Positions 25,725 through 41,494 are shown, counted from the first letter of the stretch. The stretch is DNA of 64,000 nt from Chrysomallon squamiferum (GCA_012295275.1 CM022673.1:26854761-26918760), one strand, 5' to 3'. The notes: generated by a model from the letters alone, not told the origin. Made by a program: numbers and translations.

Positions 25725-26922
25725 CCAAAATGCAACCTCTCCTTTTATTGCCTAGAAAAGACCACTTAGGGGTCTCTTTAACATTCCTGTCCAGGGAGTG
25801 GTGCCAGGATTGTTTAGAACTTTAGCAGACATGCAGGCGACAGAGGGTCCCCCAAAACAACATTTCGAAATCATTTATATAATTTTTAAGGAATCTAACA
25901 TCAATTACCTATTAAAATGAGATTGTTGTCTCTGTGACACTTGGCTTATATAATTCTTAAGAGAAGACAGGTTGTCTCAATCACAATACTCCAGAGGCCA
26001 TGGAGAACATATATTTGTAAATAAACCATTGTCCATCTGTAATGAAAGTTTCATAAACAGTTTTATTCACAAAACACCATGGAAAAACCATGAAAAATAT
26101 GAAGTCTACTTCCCATTACTCTGTCTTCATTCTGCAGTGATAACATTACAGCAAGAAGCGATTCAGGTTTGAAACGAACGATGTGCAGACATTGTTATAT
26201 AATGGCAGGACACGTAAAATAATAACTGATATCACACACAACTTTATTCCATATCACAAATATTAACAATACCTCTTTCATCTCGATTCAGATAATCGTG
26301 TGTTCCTGCATGATGAATAAATCCAAGTGCAAATATTAAAATAAAACTGTCCAGGCCTAAGGACAACGTGTTTAGTACAAAAAATAAAAAATAAATAAAA
26401 CTAAAAAAATAGTAATAAAAAAAAGTATTCCCAATGATTTGGACCTTCATATAAACGTTTTCAGTCATAGCTAAACTATTTGCAGTTCATAATATATTTA
26501 GTATACTTACTATTAATATACTATGTCACATATATTGTATAATATGTGCACAATGTGAATATGTATGTGTGCATAACGTAAATATGATCAGTAACAGATA
26601 TCTTGAACATGTTTAAGTTGAATATGGTTGAATTCGAACAGTTAATGATAGATGTAACGTTCACATATTCTATTTACTGAATATAAGTAAATTACTCGTA
26701 TGTAAAATATGTTAGTTATTTATAATATTTTGTCGTTTTCTTTTACAGAAGCAAGCCATAAGCATTAATAAAAACACATCATGCCGCTTTTTACTTTTCT
26801 TTTATTTATTTATTTATTTTTTTAATAGATAGATGAAATTGATGTAAAATTGTTTATTATTGGTCGCTTGTTTTGTAACGGAAAGGAAATGTTTATGAAT
26901 TTGAAATGACCACCTTAAATAA

Positions 26923-26962
<40 letters not shown>

Positions 26963-27300
26963 GTAATTATAATAAGAAGAATAAGAAGAATAACAATAAT
27001 AATAATAATAACAACAATAATAATAGTAATAATATAATAATAATAATAATAATGTTGATGATGATAATTATGATGATGATAATGAGAAGGAGGAAGATGA
27101 TAAAATAATGAAAAAGCAACAAATCAACAATAAATGAGTTGTGAATGCTTATTCTGCTTTCGGTTGATGTTACATAATCGATTTAGGAACAATGCGCTTC
27201 GCCTCTGAATGTTAGAAAGAAACCAGATGTATGCACAGGCCAAGTTCATTATATACAGAGGTAATCAGGTATTGCGGTAAACCAGCTTTTTCTACGAAAT
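25725..27300. other. Non-coding interior of the MULE
   Basis: No gene seen. Holds an AAT/AAG/ATG triplet-rich tract at about 26925-27110. The short frames at 25972 and 26244 have no recognisable features. Confidence 0.5.
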
Positions 27301-27765
27301 GGGAATTATACGAACTGGGAATCTACCAAAGGGAAGACACCAGTATGACGCTTGCATTGGGCGTCACCCGAAGAGGGCCCCACTGAGCTGTTTACGTTAA
27401 ACATGACTGGTATTTATGAGCTGATTCTATGATTCTAGACAGGGGCGCAGTTACAGTGTTTGCCTCAAAATTAACGTATTAAACTTAAAATTAAACGCAT
27501 TAAATACTTATTAGCATTTAAATTATTCGTAAATTTTGTTTAACCAATCTACGTTACAATATATTATTTCTTAATAATTCTATTCTTGTACTTAATTAAA
27601 GGTGGCTTAAAAATCAACTGTAAAATCTTTGGTGCAGGTATTTTTGTAAATTAAATTTTAAGTAATTTTAAATAGACCGTCGTATGATTTCATCATAACG
27701 ATTGGTTTTTTTCCCTCTGTGTATTTTTATTACATTTTGTCTTTTAAGGAGACAGATTATTGTAT

Positions 27766-27774
27766 ATGTATACG

Positions 27775-27815
<41 letters not shown>

Positions 27816-27850
27816 TTACCGTATATGTGTGTGTGTGTGTGTGTGTTTGT
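27766..27850. repeat. CA/TG palindrome
   Basis: tatacggtaa, then (CA)n, then tttaccgtata and (TG)n. Copies A and D have only gtatacggtaaat followed by (TG)n, so the CA arm is an inverted gain in copy C. Confidence 0.8.
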
Positions 27851-28489
27851 TTGTTTATTGTTACGGTGTGTACTATACGTAATTATATAGATAGAAAGAA
27901 AGAAAGAAAAATAGATAGATGGATAGATGGACAGACAAACAGACAGACAGACTGACAGATAGACAAATAGACATATAGACAGACTGATACATAGATACAT
28001 AGACACATAGACAGACAGGCAGACAGACAGACAGACAGATATGTCTATATATATACTGACACATGTAATATTATAATTCTAGAGTTGTCGCTACATCCAA
28101 AGGCTTCCCATTTAGATGGCTGTCATGCGCACTGGCCGGAACCCAGGGTCAAAGTCAGTACAACTACAACCCGTCTAATGGCGGCACGACCTGGTTTGAC
28201 CCCGGATATCCAGGCACGTGGTTCATGGAGGATAAAAATGGAGACGGGCGAGATGACTATTGCAGGTAATCGCTGTAACACTGAGAATATTGTTTTATCA
28301 AAAATAAACAGTGAAAACATAAATATGTAGACATTTCCAAATTATATAAGATATCCGGACTGAATTTTTGAAAATTATTCAAGAAAAGAAAGTTTAAAAG
28401 GAGAACGAACTAAGAATGTAAACAAGAAAGGTTGAGAGTTTCCGTTTTGTAAATCATCAGAAAATGTAAATAATTTATGGAAACTTTGA

Positions 28490-28650
<161 letters not shown>

Positions 28651-29379
28651 ATAAAGCCGATATCTTATAACAGTAAGGAATTACCTCACACACACACACT
28701 CAGATAATTTAAGCATCACTTGTAAATCATGTTAATGTACTGCACTATGGCATAAGAAAAAACTTTTTTAAAATTATCTGTCAAATTAAAATTATCTGTT
28801 AGAATGTAAATTGTTGTAGATGTGTTGGAACAGTGCCGAAGACGTGGATGTCGTGCATGCAGGCAGACCGGTTTGGTTTTAACAGCAATCAGTATACCTT
28901 TACTATAAAAGGATCTCAAGGATGCCACTAAACAAAAGACAAACACGTTAAACACATTTCACAAAATGTTAAGTGTCATACTTAATAAATAAATAAATAA
29001 AAAATCTGTTGTAAAGAAAAAGCTTGTAAGTGTTTTGTGATGATACAGTGAAATGAACGGTTAACGATTCTTTCACCCTTTGACGGTTCTGTTTATTACC
29101 ACATTTTCCTTTGTTTTAATCAACAACCAAAGTATGCAAAGGTGGCATTTGAAAAGTATTTAAAAAAAACACACAAAAAAATCCAAACCAGTTACTGACT
29201 AAAAGTAAACAGAACACATACTGACAAGAATGGCTACTGGGAGGTTTCATCAGCAGAACTCTGAATAAAAGTTTATCATTTATTTTTCTGTGAATGTCTT
29301 ACTTACATACATACATATATATATACATTATTTGATAATATACATGCTTACATGCTTACATACTATACATACATACATG

Positions 29380-30640
29380 AACAGATATTAACACACCACC
29401 AGGTCGACCAATGATCTCAGACTGTGGGTCGGAATCTTTAACATTTCCTAATACAATGACTCTGAGACACGCTAGTTTTTGTTAAAAATACAGATGATCT
29501 TTTATCTAAAATATCTAAAACCAAAAATAGTCACCCTGGATATCGATTCCAAGTACACTAACATAAACATCGAATGCGGGTATAGAATCTGCTGAGAGAG
29601 CGTTCCAAAAATACCCAGATGCAGAAAGACCAACCGAAAGTATCATAGAATTACGTGAATTACATTTAAAGGGCAACGACTTTTAAATTTAACGGGGAAA
29701 TGTAATTAGCAGGTTTGTGGTTTCGCCCTTTTTTGCCTCTATTTATAATACAAAAATGGGAAGAAGCAATCAAGAAGCCATTTTTCTATCATTTCATCCC
29801 CATCATAAAAGTATCGTTAAATCTCATGTTTCACAGAAATTCAAGTAACAAAGAAAATTTTAATGAGGATTGTTCACTCGTATTTTGCGCCCTGAAATCG
29901 AGAGGTTATTCAAAACGAGTTCTGTGGAAAATTAAATCTGAAACGTCAGAGAATTAGAAAAACCGTTAGAACCACCAGACCCATTTTAAGCCATCTAAAA
30001 TCCAACATAATATTCCACCTCACTTGGGTACCGAATCTACAGCGATCTGTAAGATGCAGGCTCCACGACGACGTATAAAATCTCAGTCTACGTTGAGTAG
30101 CGAAGAAACAAAAAGTGAATATCAAATCCGAACTAACCTAGACTGAGATTCCAAAAAAATTGTGTATTTGATAAGATGTAAAGAAACATTATGTCGGCCA
30201 ATCCCAAAATATGTTACGAGTCAGAACTGCTTGTCACGAATACGACATTAGGCATGAAGTTGACATTCCTGTCGCCAGACACTTTAACCTACCTGGACAT
30301 ATATTGGAGGATCATTTTGAAATAATCCCAATAGAACAAATGCCCATTCTCTAGTCCAAAACTGAAACTGACCTTTTTAGACTTGAACGAGAAGCGTTTT
30401 TGATTCGCACGTTACAAACCCTAAAACCATTTGGAATAAATGTTGAATCGAGGAAATGTAAAGAGAGACATAAAATAATTTTCCCAATAATTTACAATCG
30501 CCGCAACGTTGACAGTAAAATTATGAAGGAGCAATATTTTAATTTACTTTCGAAATAGTTTTAAATAGGTTTAGAGATGTACTGTCTTTTTGTATAAAAT
30601 GTAATGTTAAACATGTCTGAACGCTTCTGCATATAGTTTT
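29380..30640 (+). mobile_element. Penelope-like retroelement relic (copy C)
   Basis: Same relic as in copies A and B, with VTLDIDSKYTNI-like and FHRNSSNKENFNEDCS words, a GIY-YIG-type YVGQSQNML stretch near 30195-30230 and FRLEREAF near 30380. Multiple frameshifts. Confidence 0.65.
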
Positions 30641-30965
30641 AAAAGGTTTAATGAATAATAATAATATAATAAAGAATAATATATAATAAAACGCAAGTAT
30701 TTTTTACGGTATCATAAATAATAAATAATAAACTTGGGGTGTAATTATATATGATGTTTATTATTAAATGAAAATGTTTATAACTGATCACTGGCTGATA
30801 AAACTGATTCTTATTTTTATTTTTGAGTTGTTCAATAATAACTGTTAATACTTACATATGTTCGGGTTTTGTTAAACATTAATTAATGTTATTTCTAATA
30901 CATAAATGAAAATTATGAATTCTTATCTCAAGCCTCGAGGTCTTAAAAAGATAAATTACGGAAGC

Positions 30966-31163
30966 TTACAATGTCGAGTAGAGGAGTACTTCACAATCTA
31001 GCTGTTCGCAAACGCCTTCTCTAACTTTACCAATAAAACGTGGTGGGAGGGCGACATGTCTCTTACAGTGAACCAGTTCAAAACAAGAATGAGGATCGTT
31101 AATTCGAGATAAAGCTGAAACAAAATTCACATGGCCATTTTTATTCATGACTCTCGCATACAA
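30966..31163 (-). pseudogene. Retroelement-like ORF fragment (copy C)
   Basis: 65 codons, one residue different from 15980-16177 (Val for Ile near the end). Same relation to the Penelope-like relic and to the Gly-Ser peptide gene. Confidence 0.35.
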
Positions 31164-31164
31164 C

Positions 31165-31420
31165 GAGAATTATCGAGACCTCAACGCCAAGCATTTCCTG
31201 GTTTAGTTTGAGCGCTTAACGACAGTGTATGGGAACATAACTCTTGAACATTTAACGAGTTGTTTCATGTTCTTTTTATTAACAAAATTCAAAACCTTTT
31301 AGAATTTTAAATGAGAAAGAAAATGGGTTTAAAACTACATAAGAACAAATTAAGATACTGAATATAAAATTTATTTTTATTTCAAAGTACAAAATTAAAA
31401 AAAGTTATAATAAAACAGAC

Positions 31421-31477
<57 letters not shown>

Positions 31478-32014
31478 TTAAGAAATAAACAATAAAATAT
31501 TGCAGTATTTCATTTAAACTAAATTAATTTTTCATAAATTATATAAATTTGTGTTGCAGTTTCTTTCTTTTCTGGTCACTTATGATCAATCTGAAAGTGA
31601 AAGAAATATAATTTAAGGGAATATATATATATAATTTTTTAACAATGTCTCTTATATACTTATGTTGTACAGATAATAAAATTGGAAAATTAGAAATTAT
31701 TTAAGAAGCACAGTATAATTATATTACATTGGAGGCAGTTTCATTTGGTAAACAAAGTGGTATTTGTGCTTTCATTTTTAACGGAAAGTACATAAATCAT
31801 ACATGATAATTTAATTTCTCTTAACTGGTAGGAGTAATCCTAAATCTGGAATTATCGTTATAAATATAACAACGATCCGATAACCGAAAATACAAAATAT
31901 CCATATTTTTCATATTTAGTAAATTTATCTTTCTTGTTTATTGTTTTATGAAAGGAAAAAAAAAAGAAGATATTTTTATATGAATTACTATATTGAAAGA
32001 TCTATATATACAAA

Positions 32015-32049
<35 letters not shown>

Positions 32050-32120
32050 AAGAGAGAGAAAAGAAGACAGGATTAAAACACGTACTTGCCATTTGTTCTT
32101 TATAGACGTAGTTCGTACCA
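31165..32120. other. Non-coding, (AAT)n and (AAAT)n tracts
   Basis: (AAT)n at about 31422-31478 and (AAAT)n at 32009-32050; no gene seen. Contains a stretch (31690-31870) that copy B lacks and that matches, in part inverted, the copy A sequence around 5920-6030. Confidence 0.5.
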
Positions 32121-32121
32121 A

Positions 32122-32417
32122 TTATTTTTGGTCATGACCGGAACCTGACCCAGAACCCGAACCTGAACTGGAACCAGAACCGGAGCTTGATCCATGTCCA
32201 CAACTGCAGCACGCCTGGGCCGAAGCGAAAACAAGAACTGAAACTGAAACAAATAAAAGAAATAATTTTGTATTTGTTTTTTAACCATTTGATCCAGTTT
32301 TGTTGATATTTCAGGTTTTAGTACTGTAATTATATATATTTCCAATAATGATAATTATATCCAACTGCAGTATAATGACTTACAGACCAACGAGATGAAT
32401 ATTTTCCTGAAATCCAT
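32122..32417 (-). CDS. Secreted CCSC/Gly-Ser-rich peptide (copy C)
   Basis: Exon 1 is 32417-32384 (34 nt) and exon 2 is 32243-32122 (TAA 32124-32122), with a phase-1 intron: 51 aa. Same as the copy B gene except for a few changes (a Ser-rich shift in the Gly-Ser tract; the C-terminus reads HDQK instead of HDKK). It keeps the signal peptide, the CCSCGH start of the mature peptide and the double tttcagTTTCAG acceptor. A gtacgt donor 30-40 nt after the stop suggests a 3' UTR intron, as in the unique-region relatives. It is opposite in strand to the DYCR gene of the same block. Confidence 0.7.
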
Positions 32418-32498
32418 TTTGTAAAAACGAAATACTGTTCAAACTAGACTGGTTGTTTGCTTACAAAAATGTTTTGATTATGAACAGTTATTTTCATA

Positions 32499-32506
32499 TA
32501 TTTATA
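32499..32506 (-). promoter_or_regulatory. TATA box of the Gly-Ser peptide gene (copy C)
   Basis: TATAAATA, 89 nt upstream of the ATG, the same spacing as in copy B. Confidence 0.5.
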
Positions 32507-32938
32507 TTAGTAATATGAGGAAACCAAAGCGTATATCCATTGCTATATTTTTCTTAGTTTCCTTTTCAGTTCACGTGTTAAAAAATACATTAAAGAACTG
32601 ACAAAAGAAAGAATAAAGAAAATAAGGAAAAGAAAAAAAAAACGAAAATTAATATTTTCTTGTTACAGCGTTTTCTTTCCTTTATCGTGTGTGTTTTATA
32701 GTACTTCATCTTTCATTTGACTTTAATTTTTCATCTTCTTCTCCATAAAATAACACAATGGAAATAACAAAATATCAAATGAAATAAACATACATGCACA
32801 TACACCGAAAAAACCAACAAAACAACAATAAATAAATAAATAAATAAATAAAAGATTAACAGGTATTCTGATTATTTTTTATATATTGTTTTAATCAAAA
32901 TGGATAAAATTGATAAAAGCTTCATGAAATAGTTGTAT

Positions 32939-32940
<2 letters not shown>

Positions 32941-33018
<78 letters not shown>
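32941..33018. repeat. (CT)n microsatellite
   Basis: A pure CT tract followed by GT-rich sequence. The matching GA arm of copy B is absent. Confidence 0.95.
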
Positions 33019-33020
<2 letters not shown>

Positions 33021-33099
33021 GTGTGTCTGTGTGTGTGTGTGTGTATGCCTGTCGCTTTTACGCTGAATGACAGAATGTATATATATATTAATACAACTA

Positions 33100-33217
33100 G
33101 TTAATGAAAGTTTTGAATTATATAATTTTGTATCAAGATTCAACATATTGCCATGACAAAACGCCATATGCTTTTATTAAATGTATTATACTATTATATA
33201 TATATATATATATATAC

Positions 33218-33253
<36 letters not shown>

Positions 33254-33560
33254 TATACAGGTAGACAGATATATAGATACAGAGATAGATTATCAGTCAA
33301 CGGCAAAGTAAAGGTTTTGAATTATACTTTTATATATTTTTGTATTAAGATTCAACATATTGTCATGACAAAACGCCATATGCTTTTGTCAGTCGTGTTA
33401 TACTGTATCATTTAAATCAACAACAAAAATCTTAGTGTGAAATATCGTCATTTGCACTGGTATCGCACCACTTCACAAAGTCATATTACGCCATTTTTTA
33501 ATGTTAAATACACGTGTGTGTTTGTATTATTGTGATTTTATATATACAGATTGATAGACA
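33100..33560. repeat. Dispersed repeat, partial tandem copies (copy C)
   Basis: The start of the repeat (ttgaattata... atgacaaaacgccatatgct) occurs twice, at 33110-33190 and 33310-33390, separated by (TA)n and CAGATA words. Only the second continues into the core ctggtatcgcaccac. Confidence 0.6.
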
Positions 33561-34369
33561 ACAAAACTATTCAGTATTTTAGAATCAGAGAGTAAACTAA
33601 GCATAACAGATAGACTGGTAGACAGACAGACAGACAAATGGAAAGAGAGTAGAGCGATGAATGAATAAATGGATAGACAGATCGATGGATGAATGCATGC
33701 ATGGATATTGAAACAGAGACAGACACAGTCAGACAGACAGATAGATAGACAGCGGTATCAAAACCAGAACAAAACAAATACATTTAACTGAAACGTCTTT
33801 TATCTGAAACTGCACTTCAACTGAGTATATATGTACACTACTGACCGCTGCCGATACTAGAAGCTGACCTTCTACACACGATTAATAACAGACAATACAA
33901 CATTCGTACTGACCAGTTTGTTATTGTACATGTCCATAGAATAGAAGTTTTGGCTAGTGACACATGATCTAATAGTCCGGTGTTTGTTTTCATAAATATG
34001 GTGTTAAATTATCTTCGGCCACTGACCCCCAAAAAGATCGTTGTTATAAAATGTAACGTGTTAAATTACCTTTAGTCATTAATCACTATGCAGTAAACAT
34101 TTTAAACCAAAAGTGTTAAATTAATTTTAGCCGTTGACCAAATATGGAGTAATTTGTTATCATAAAATACAACGTGTTAAAGTAGTTTTAAGTAATGACC
34201 AGTAAACTGTATACTGTTAGATATTATAAACGTTCGCTATCTCAGTAGTTCAAACCACTGGCTAAAATTCCACAAGCAGACTGTCTGTACAACACGTTTT
34301 GTGTGAAAGCAGCTTTAGCCACTGACAGATCAACATTCTCTTATTATAAACTGTAGAGCTTGGAAGTGT

Positions 34370-34850
34370 CTGCTATTCCAGTTACAAACCGTATACTTTG
34401 AAAGTAGCTTTATCAATGACCACACAAAGATTGCTACTATAAATTGTACAGTCTGAAATTAGCTTTATCCAGTGACCACTCAGAGATTGCTATTATAAAT
34501 TGTACAGTCTGAAATTAGCTTTATCCAGTGACCACTCAGAGATTGCTATTATAAATTGTACAGTCTGAAATTAGCTTTATCCAGTGACCACTCAGAGATT
34601 GCTATTATAAATTGTACAGTCTGAAATTAGCTTTATCCAGTGACCACTCAGAGATTGCTATTATAAATTGTACAGTCTGAAATTAGCTTTATCCAGTGAC
34701 CACTCAGAGATTGCTATTATAAATTGTACAGTCTGAAATTAGCTTTATCCAGTGACCACTCAGAGATTGCTATTATAAATTATGGAATCTAAAAATAGCT
34801 TTAACTCCTAACCAGCATTGCTGTCAAACAGATTGTTATTATAAATTATA
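34370..34850. repeat. 56-bp minisatellite, about 8 units
   Basis: Six central units (about 34440-34775) are virtually identical to each other; the outer ones are diverged. This is the longest and most uniform version among the copies. Confidence 0.85.
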
Positions 34851-35163
34851 CAGTGGAGAAAAAAAAAAAAACGAAAAACGAAAAAAACCCCAGCCATGGT
34901 TGAGGAAGAGCAATTTGAAATACAACATAAGTGTGCTATGGTTCAGTAACTTTCTTTTTTTGACTGATAAACTCAATTGCAGGAACATTTGCTGAATGTC
35001 ACGCTGTCCACGTAGAACTCGTTTCAAGTTCATGAAAAGAATAATAAAAACAATTATTTATGACTAATAATCTTGTTTACTCAGAAGTAATCGCCTCTCC
35101 CTCACACCAGCTTAGCTCGTAATCGTTCTGTTGGAACACACACACACAAATAATAACAAATAT

Positions 35164-35198
<35 letters not shown>

Positions 35199-35470
35199 TT
35201 GTTGTTTTGTTGGTTGGTTTTGCGTATGTGACTGTACGGTCCCTCTCTCAAAATGAAATATTTAAAGAGGCAATACATTTTTTATTTCTTTATTTAAAAT
35301 CAGTAAATATCAGTGTAATTTCTTTTTATAATCCATACTTCTTTTTATATTGTTTACAGTAAAAAATAAATTATATATATAAGTGTCATTTAGTTCATTA
35401 CAACATTTGATAGTGGAAAACCATCACGGTAAGTCATATACATATACACATACATACATACATACATACA

Positions 35471-35506
<36 letters not shown>

Positions 35507-35657
35507 TATATGATTATATATTTCGTTTTTTTTCTTTCTGTTTTACATACATTTACGCACGCACGCACGCACATGCACACACATACATAGTCACAGAGTG
35601 ATGGGATTTAAATAATGTAGATTTTAACTGAATCTAAATTACTACCTTTAAAAGAGA

Positions 35658-35700
<43 letters not shown>

Positions 35701-35888
35701 AACTGACTTACTAATTCTTTTTTTTTTTTTTTTTTTTATTTGTTCTTACAAACTACATAATATATATATATACATATTTTAAGACGCTTATACTTGTTTT
35801 ACTTCATACTTTATTTCAACAAAACTATTAATTTACCAGTTTATAAAAAGTCTTTACTTGCTCTTAAACATTATTTTCAAAATGTACA

Positions 35889-35891
<3 letters not shown>

Positions 35892-35948
<57 letters not shown>

Positions 35949-35953
35949 TGTGT
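35892..35953. repeat. (TG)n microsatellite next to the MITE
   Basis: The TG tract ends in tgtgtgtaca, where the MITE of copy D begins. Copies B and C also have TG-rich sequence there. Confidence 0.95.
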
Positions 35954-35954
35954 A

Positions 35955-36434
35955 CAGTGGTACCTCAGTTTGCCCGTAACTCAGTTTGCTCGTATCTCAA
36001 ATCAGTTTTTCCAACTGAAATTAATTGAAATACCATTAATCGTTTTTAGATAAGAAAAATGTATGTATAAATGACAAACTTTGGATAAAAACAAAATAAA
36101 AGAGAATGTAAAGAAATAAATTGGTTTTGTAAAGTGTATTTATCTTGGAGATCAGACAACTTGGGCTAATTGAAAATGCTTACGTTCCATGGACTGAAAA
36201 TAAAAAAGGAGGAAAAAAGAAAAAAAACGCGAGCACAACACAACAAAGACGCTTCCACGGCGAGGTAACCGTGTGACGTAAACGAGTCAGACCTAGGATG
36301 CTGTGTTCTTCGTTGCGCCAACTGGCGGAGGCATAGCTGAAGCTCGCTCGTAACTCAGATTTTAGCTCGCGATTCAAAGAAGAAACTCGCCCGGACGACT
36401 GCACGTAACTCGGAAAGCTCGTAAGTTAAAGTAC

Positions 36435-36439
<5 letters not shown>
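35955..36439. mobile_element. Tigger-like MITE, full copy (copy D)
   Basis: Left end cagtggtacctcagtttgcc; the right end has decayed to gttaaagtacctctg and runs into (TG)n. Contains the gaggtaaccgtgtgacgtaa stretch shared with copy C. Confidence 0.7.
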
Positions 36440-36485
<46 letters not shown>

Positions 36486-36621
36486 TATGGATTTATGTAT
36501 ATATATGTATATATACGACTGTGTATATGTGTAACTATATATATATATATATATACAGACGCACACACACACACGCATACACAAACACTCACTTATTCCT
36601 GTTTGTTCATAGCACAGAATC

Positions 36622-38684
<2,063 letters not shown>

Positions 38685-38939
38685 ACAAAAGACAAACACG
38701 TTAAACACATTTCACAAAATGTTAAGTGTCATACTTAATAAATAAATAAATAAAAAATCTGTTGTAAAGAAAAAGCTTGTAAGTGTTTTGTGATGATATA
38801 GAGAAATAAACGGTTAACGATACTTCGACCCTTTGACATACATTATTTGATAATATACATGCTTACATGCTTACATATTATACATGCATACATAACTAGA
38901 CGCATGCACACATACATACATACATGAACAGATATTAAC

Positions 38940-40090
38940 ATACCACCAGGTCGACCAATTATCTCAGACTGTGGGTCGGAATCTTGTAACATTTCCTAAT
39001 GCAGTGACTCTGAGACAAGCTAGTTTTTGTTAAAAATACAGATGATAGTTTATCTAAAATATCTAAAACCGGATCGTCAGCGATCTTCAAAAAGACCAGA
39101 AGCAGGCTTCACGACGTAACAAAAATCTCAGTCTACGTTCAGTAACGAACAAACAGAAAGTGAATATCAAATCCGAACTAACCTAGACTGCAATTCCAAA
39201 AAATCTTGTGTATTAAATAATATATACATCTTATGTAATAAACAGTATGTCGGCCAAACACAAAATATGTTACGAGTTAGAACTGCTTGTGACAAATACG
39301 ATATTAGGCTTGAAGTTGACATTCCTGTCGCCAGACACTTTAAGCTACCTGGTCATATATTGGAGGATCATTTTGAAATAATCGCAATAGAACAAACGCC
39401 CATTCTCGACTCCAAAATTGAAACCGACCTTTTTAGACTTCAACGAAAAGGTTTGGATTCGCACGTTACAAACCCTAAAACCATTTGCAATAAATGATGA
39501 ATCGGGCAAATGTAAAGAGAGAGATAAAATAATTTTCCCAATAATTTACAATCGCCGCAGTGTTGACGTTGGTACAATTATGAAGGAGCAATATTTTAAC
39601 TTACAGACTACTATGAAAAATCCACAAACAGCACGTCCCGTCATAGTTTTCAGAAAAGAAAAAAACAAGTCTAAAAGACATTTTAATCTTTACGAGATTT
39701 TCGGAATAATACGCCTATCAAAGGATTGTCGAATTAATTCAATAAAAGATACGGAAATATTTTAAGATGTTTTCAAAGGATATGTCAAGCGTTAGGAATG
39801 TTTTGGAATTTTTTTTTTTTTTGTTGGAAATGTTATGTTTTTTACACATTTTGAGAAAGGATATCTGCTGAATAGTGTTTTAAATAGTTTTAAATAGATT
39901 TTTGAAATGTATTGGTTTCTAGAAGGGTATTGGTATTAAATGTCAGAATATTTTATAGATTTTTTTAGAAAGGAGACTTTCTAAATAGTTTTTGAAATAA
40001 TTTTAAATAGATTTAGAGATGTAATGTCTAGATCAATAAAATGTATTGTTAAACATGTTTAAACGCTTCTGCATATAGTTTTAAAAGGTT
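38940..40090 (+). mobile_element. Penelope-like retroelement relic (copy D)
   Basis: The RT part is mostly lost. The GIY-YIG-proximal part reads YVGQTQNMLRVRTACDKYDI, then LEVDIPVARHFKLPGH (from 39267), and after a shift LQTLKPFAINDESGKCKERD. The 3' end runs on to QYFNLQTTMKNPQTARP and beyond (39418-39765), a stretch deleted in the other three copies. Confidence 0.7.
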
Positions 40091-40299
40091 TGATGCATGT
40101 AAATAAATGTTTGTTTTTTAAAAATGATAACAAAATAAGAAATATATTGACAAAGAAGCAAAGCAAAGATGTAATAAACATCATAATGGTCAATTTTAAG
40201 TTAAATCGAATCCCTAGAGATAAAATTAGAAAATGATTAATTGTTTTAAGTAATAAAAGAACTGCCTGTGCCATTGCGTTCTTTAATTCATAAATTCAT

Positions 40300-40560
40300 A
40301 AATACATACATACATACATGCATACATACATACATACTTACATACATACATCATACATACATACTTACACACCTACATACATACATACATACATACATAA
40401 AAAATATATATACAGTGGTACCTTGACTTACGAGTAACCAACTTACGAGCTTTCCGATTTACGAGCAGTCGTCCGGGAGTGTTTTGCAGATAAAGAAATA
40501 CGAACACACACACACACACACACACACATACACACGTACGTACCTACCTATCTACATACA
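40300..40560. repeat. (ATAC)n and a MITE end fragment
   Basis: ATAC units at 40300-40400, then cagtggtaccttgacttacg at 40414 with ttacgagc words to about 40485, i.e. one end of the Tigger-like MITE. The other terminus is missing; (CA)n follows. Confidence 0.6.
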
Positions 40561-41181
40561 CAGTTTTAGATATCTAAAAAAATATATGCACAAAGTCTGT
40601 AAATACATTTTATTTTTATTTATTTATTTATACTGATAACACGATTATTGCATTTAGATTATTAACAATTTTAAATACTAGTAATTCAAATTATTTGTAT
40701 TTCTTCAATATACTCTACAAGCTTTACTTTGCAATAGTTACGACCAACTAATCTAAAATAACTTTAAATTTTTATTAAACTAACAAACATCAAACACTAA
40801 AAATGTACATAAAATACTTCAAACACCATTGTAATATAAAATATTAATATAAAATAAATCAGTTTTAATAAAACGTTTATCTAATGCTAGTTCTGAAACT
40901 TCCAAAAAATGAAATTTTTACTACCGTTAATGTGCATGTGAATTTCAGGATTCTGAAGGATATGCTCCAAAACAGACATTTAAAAATAAACATACAAATT
41001 TCACTTATTGTTCTGTTGTTGTTATTATTATTAGCTTGTTGAAACATATGAATAAAATTTCACTTTTAACTGAATAAATATGAAAATAAATATTCTTTTA
41101 CTTTTTTGGCTTGTCCTCATTTCTTATCTTTAATTAAAAATAAAAAGAAAGAAACAAACAAACAAACAAAGAAAAAAGATG

Positions 41182-41232
<51 letters not shown>

Positions 41233-41490
41233 GTAATAACAATAATAATAAGTAAATAAATAAAAATAAACTGAGGTAGAGAAAAGAAGAAAAATTAACG
41301 AAGTAAAAAAAAACAATAATAATAATTACAAAGCAAAACACATTTTCGGCAGATCTTTAAAACCAGAAAAACGAGTAGACAACATTTAACATTCAGAACG
41401 TGATATTTAATTTTACTTTTGAAACCAATATTTCATTTCTGTTTTCGAAAGCTGTAATTTTAGTTGGTAATTTCTTTAACAAAATTGTTA
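40561..41490. other. AT-rich intergenic stretch
   Basis: No gene seen; (AAT)n at 41181-41250. Any 3' UTR of the gene at 41495 lies here. Confidence 0.5.
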
Positions 41491-41494
41491 TTAT

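Larger units (their letters stand above)
23373..27341 (-). mobile_element. Mutator-like (MULE) transposon, complete ends
   Basis: An element of 3,969 bp in intron 1 of the copy C gene. Its ends form imperfect inverted repeats of about 35 bp: the left has ggtagaatcccatttcgta 14 nt from the edge, the right (reverse complement) has ggtagattcccagttcgta also 14 nt from the edge. It is flanked by the 9-bp duplication AGTATGACG, the length typical of Mutator elements. It codes on the - strand for a FLYWCH protein and a MULE transposase, and has a Tigger-like element nested near its left end. The right end carries a second tcccatttcgtagaaa word at about 27290-27305. Confidence 0.85.

Noticed and set aside
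32100-32345. 81-aa frame reading VLVPVQVRVLGQVPV
   Set aside because: Wrong frame over exon 2 of the Gly-Ser peptide gene; the 34-nt exon 1 joins only to the CCSC frame.
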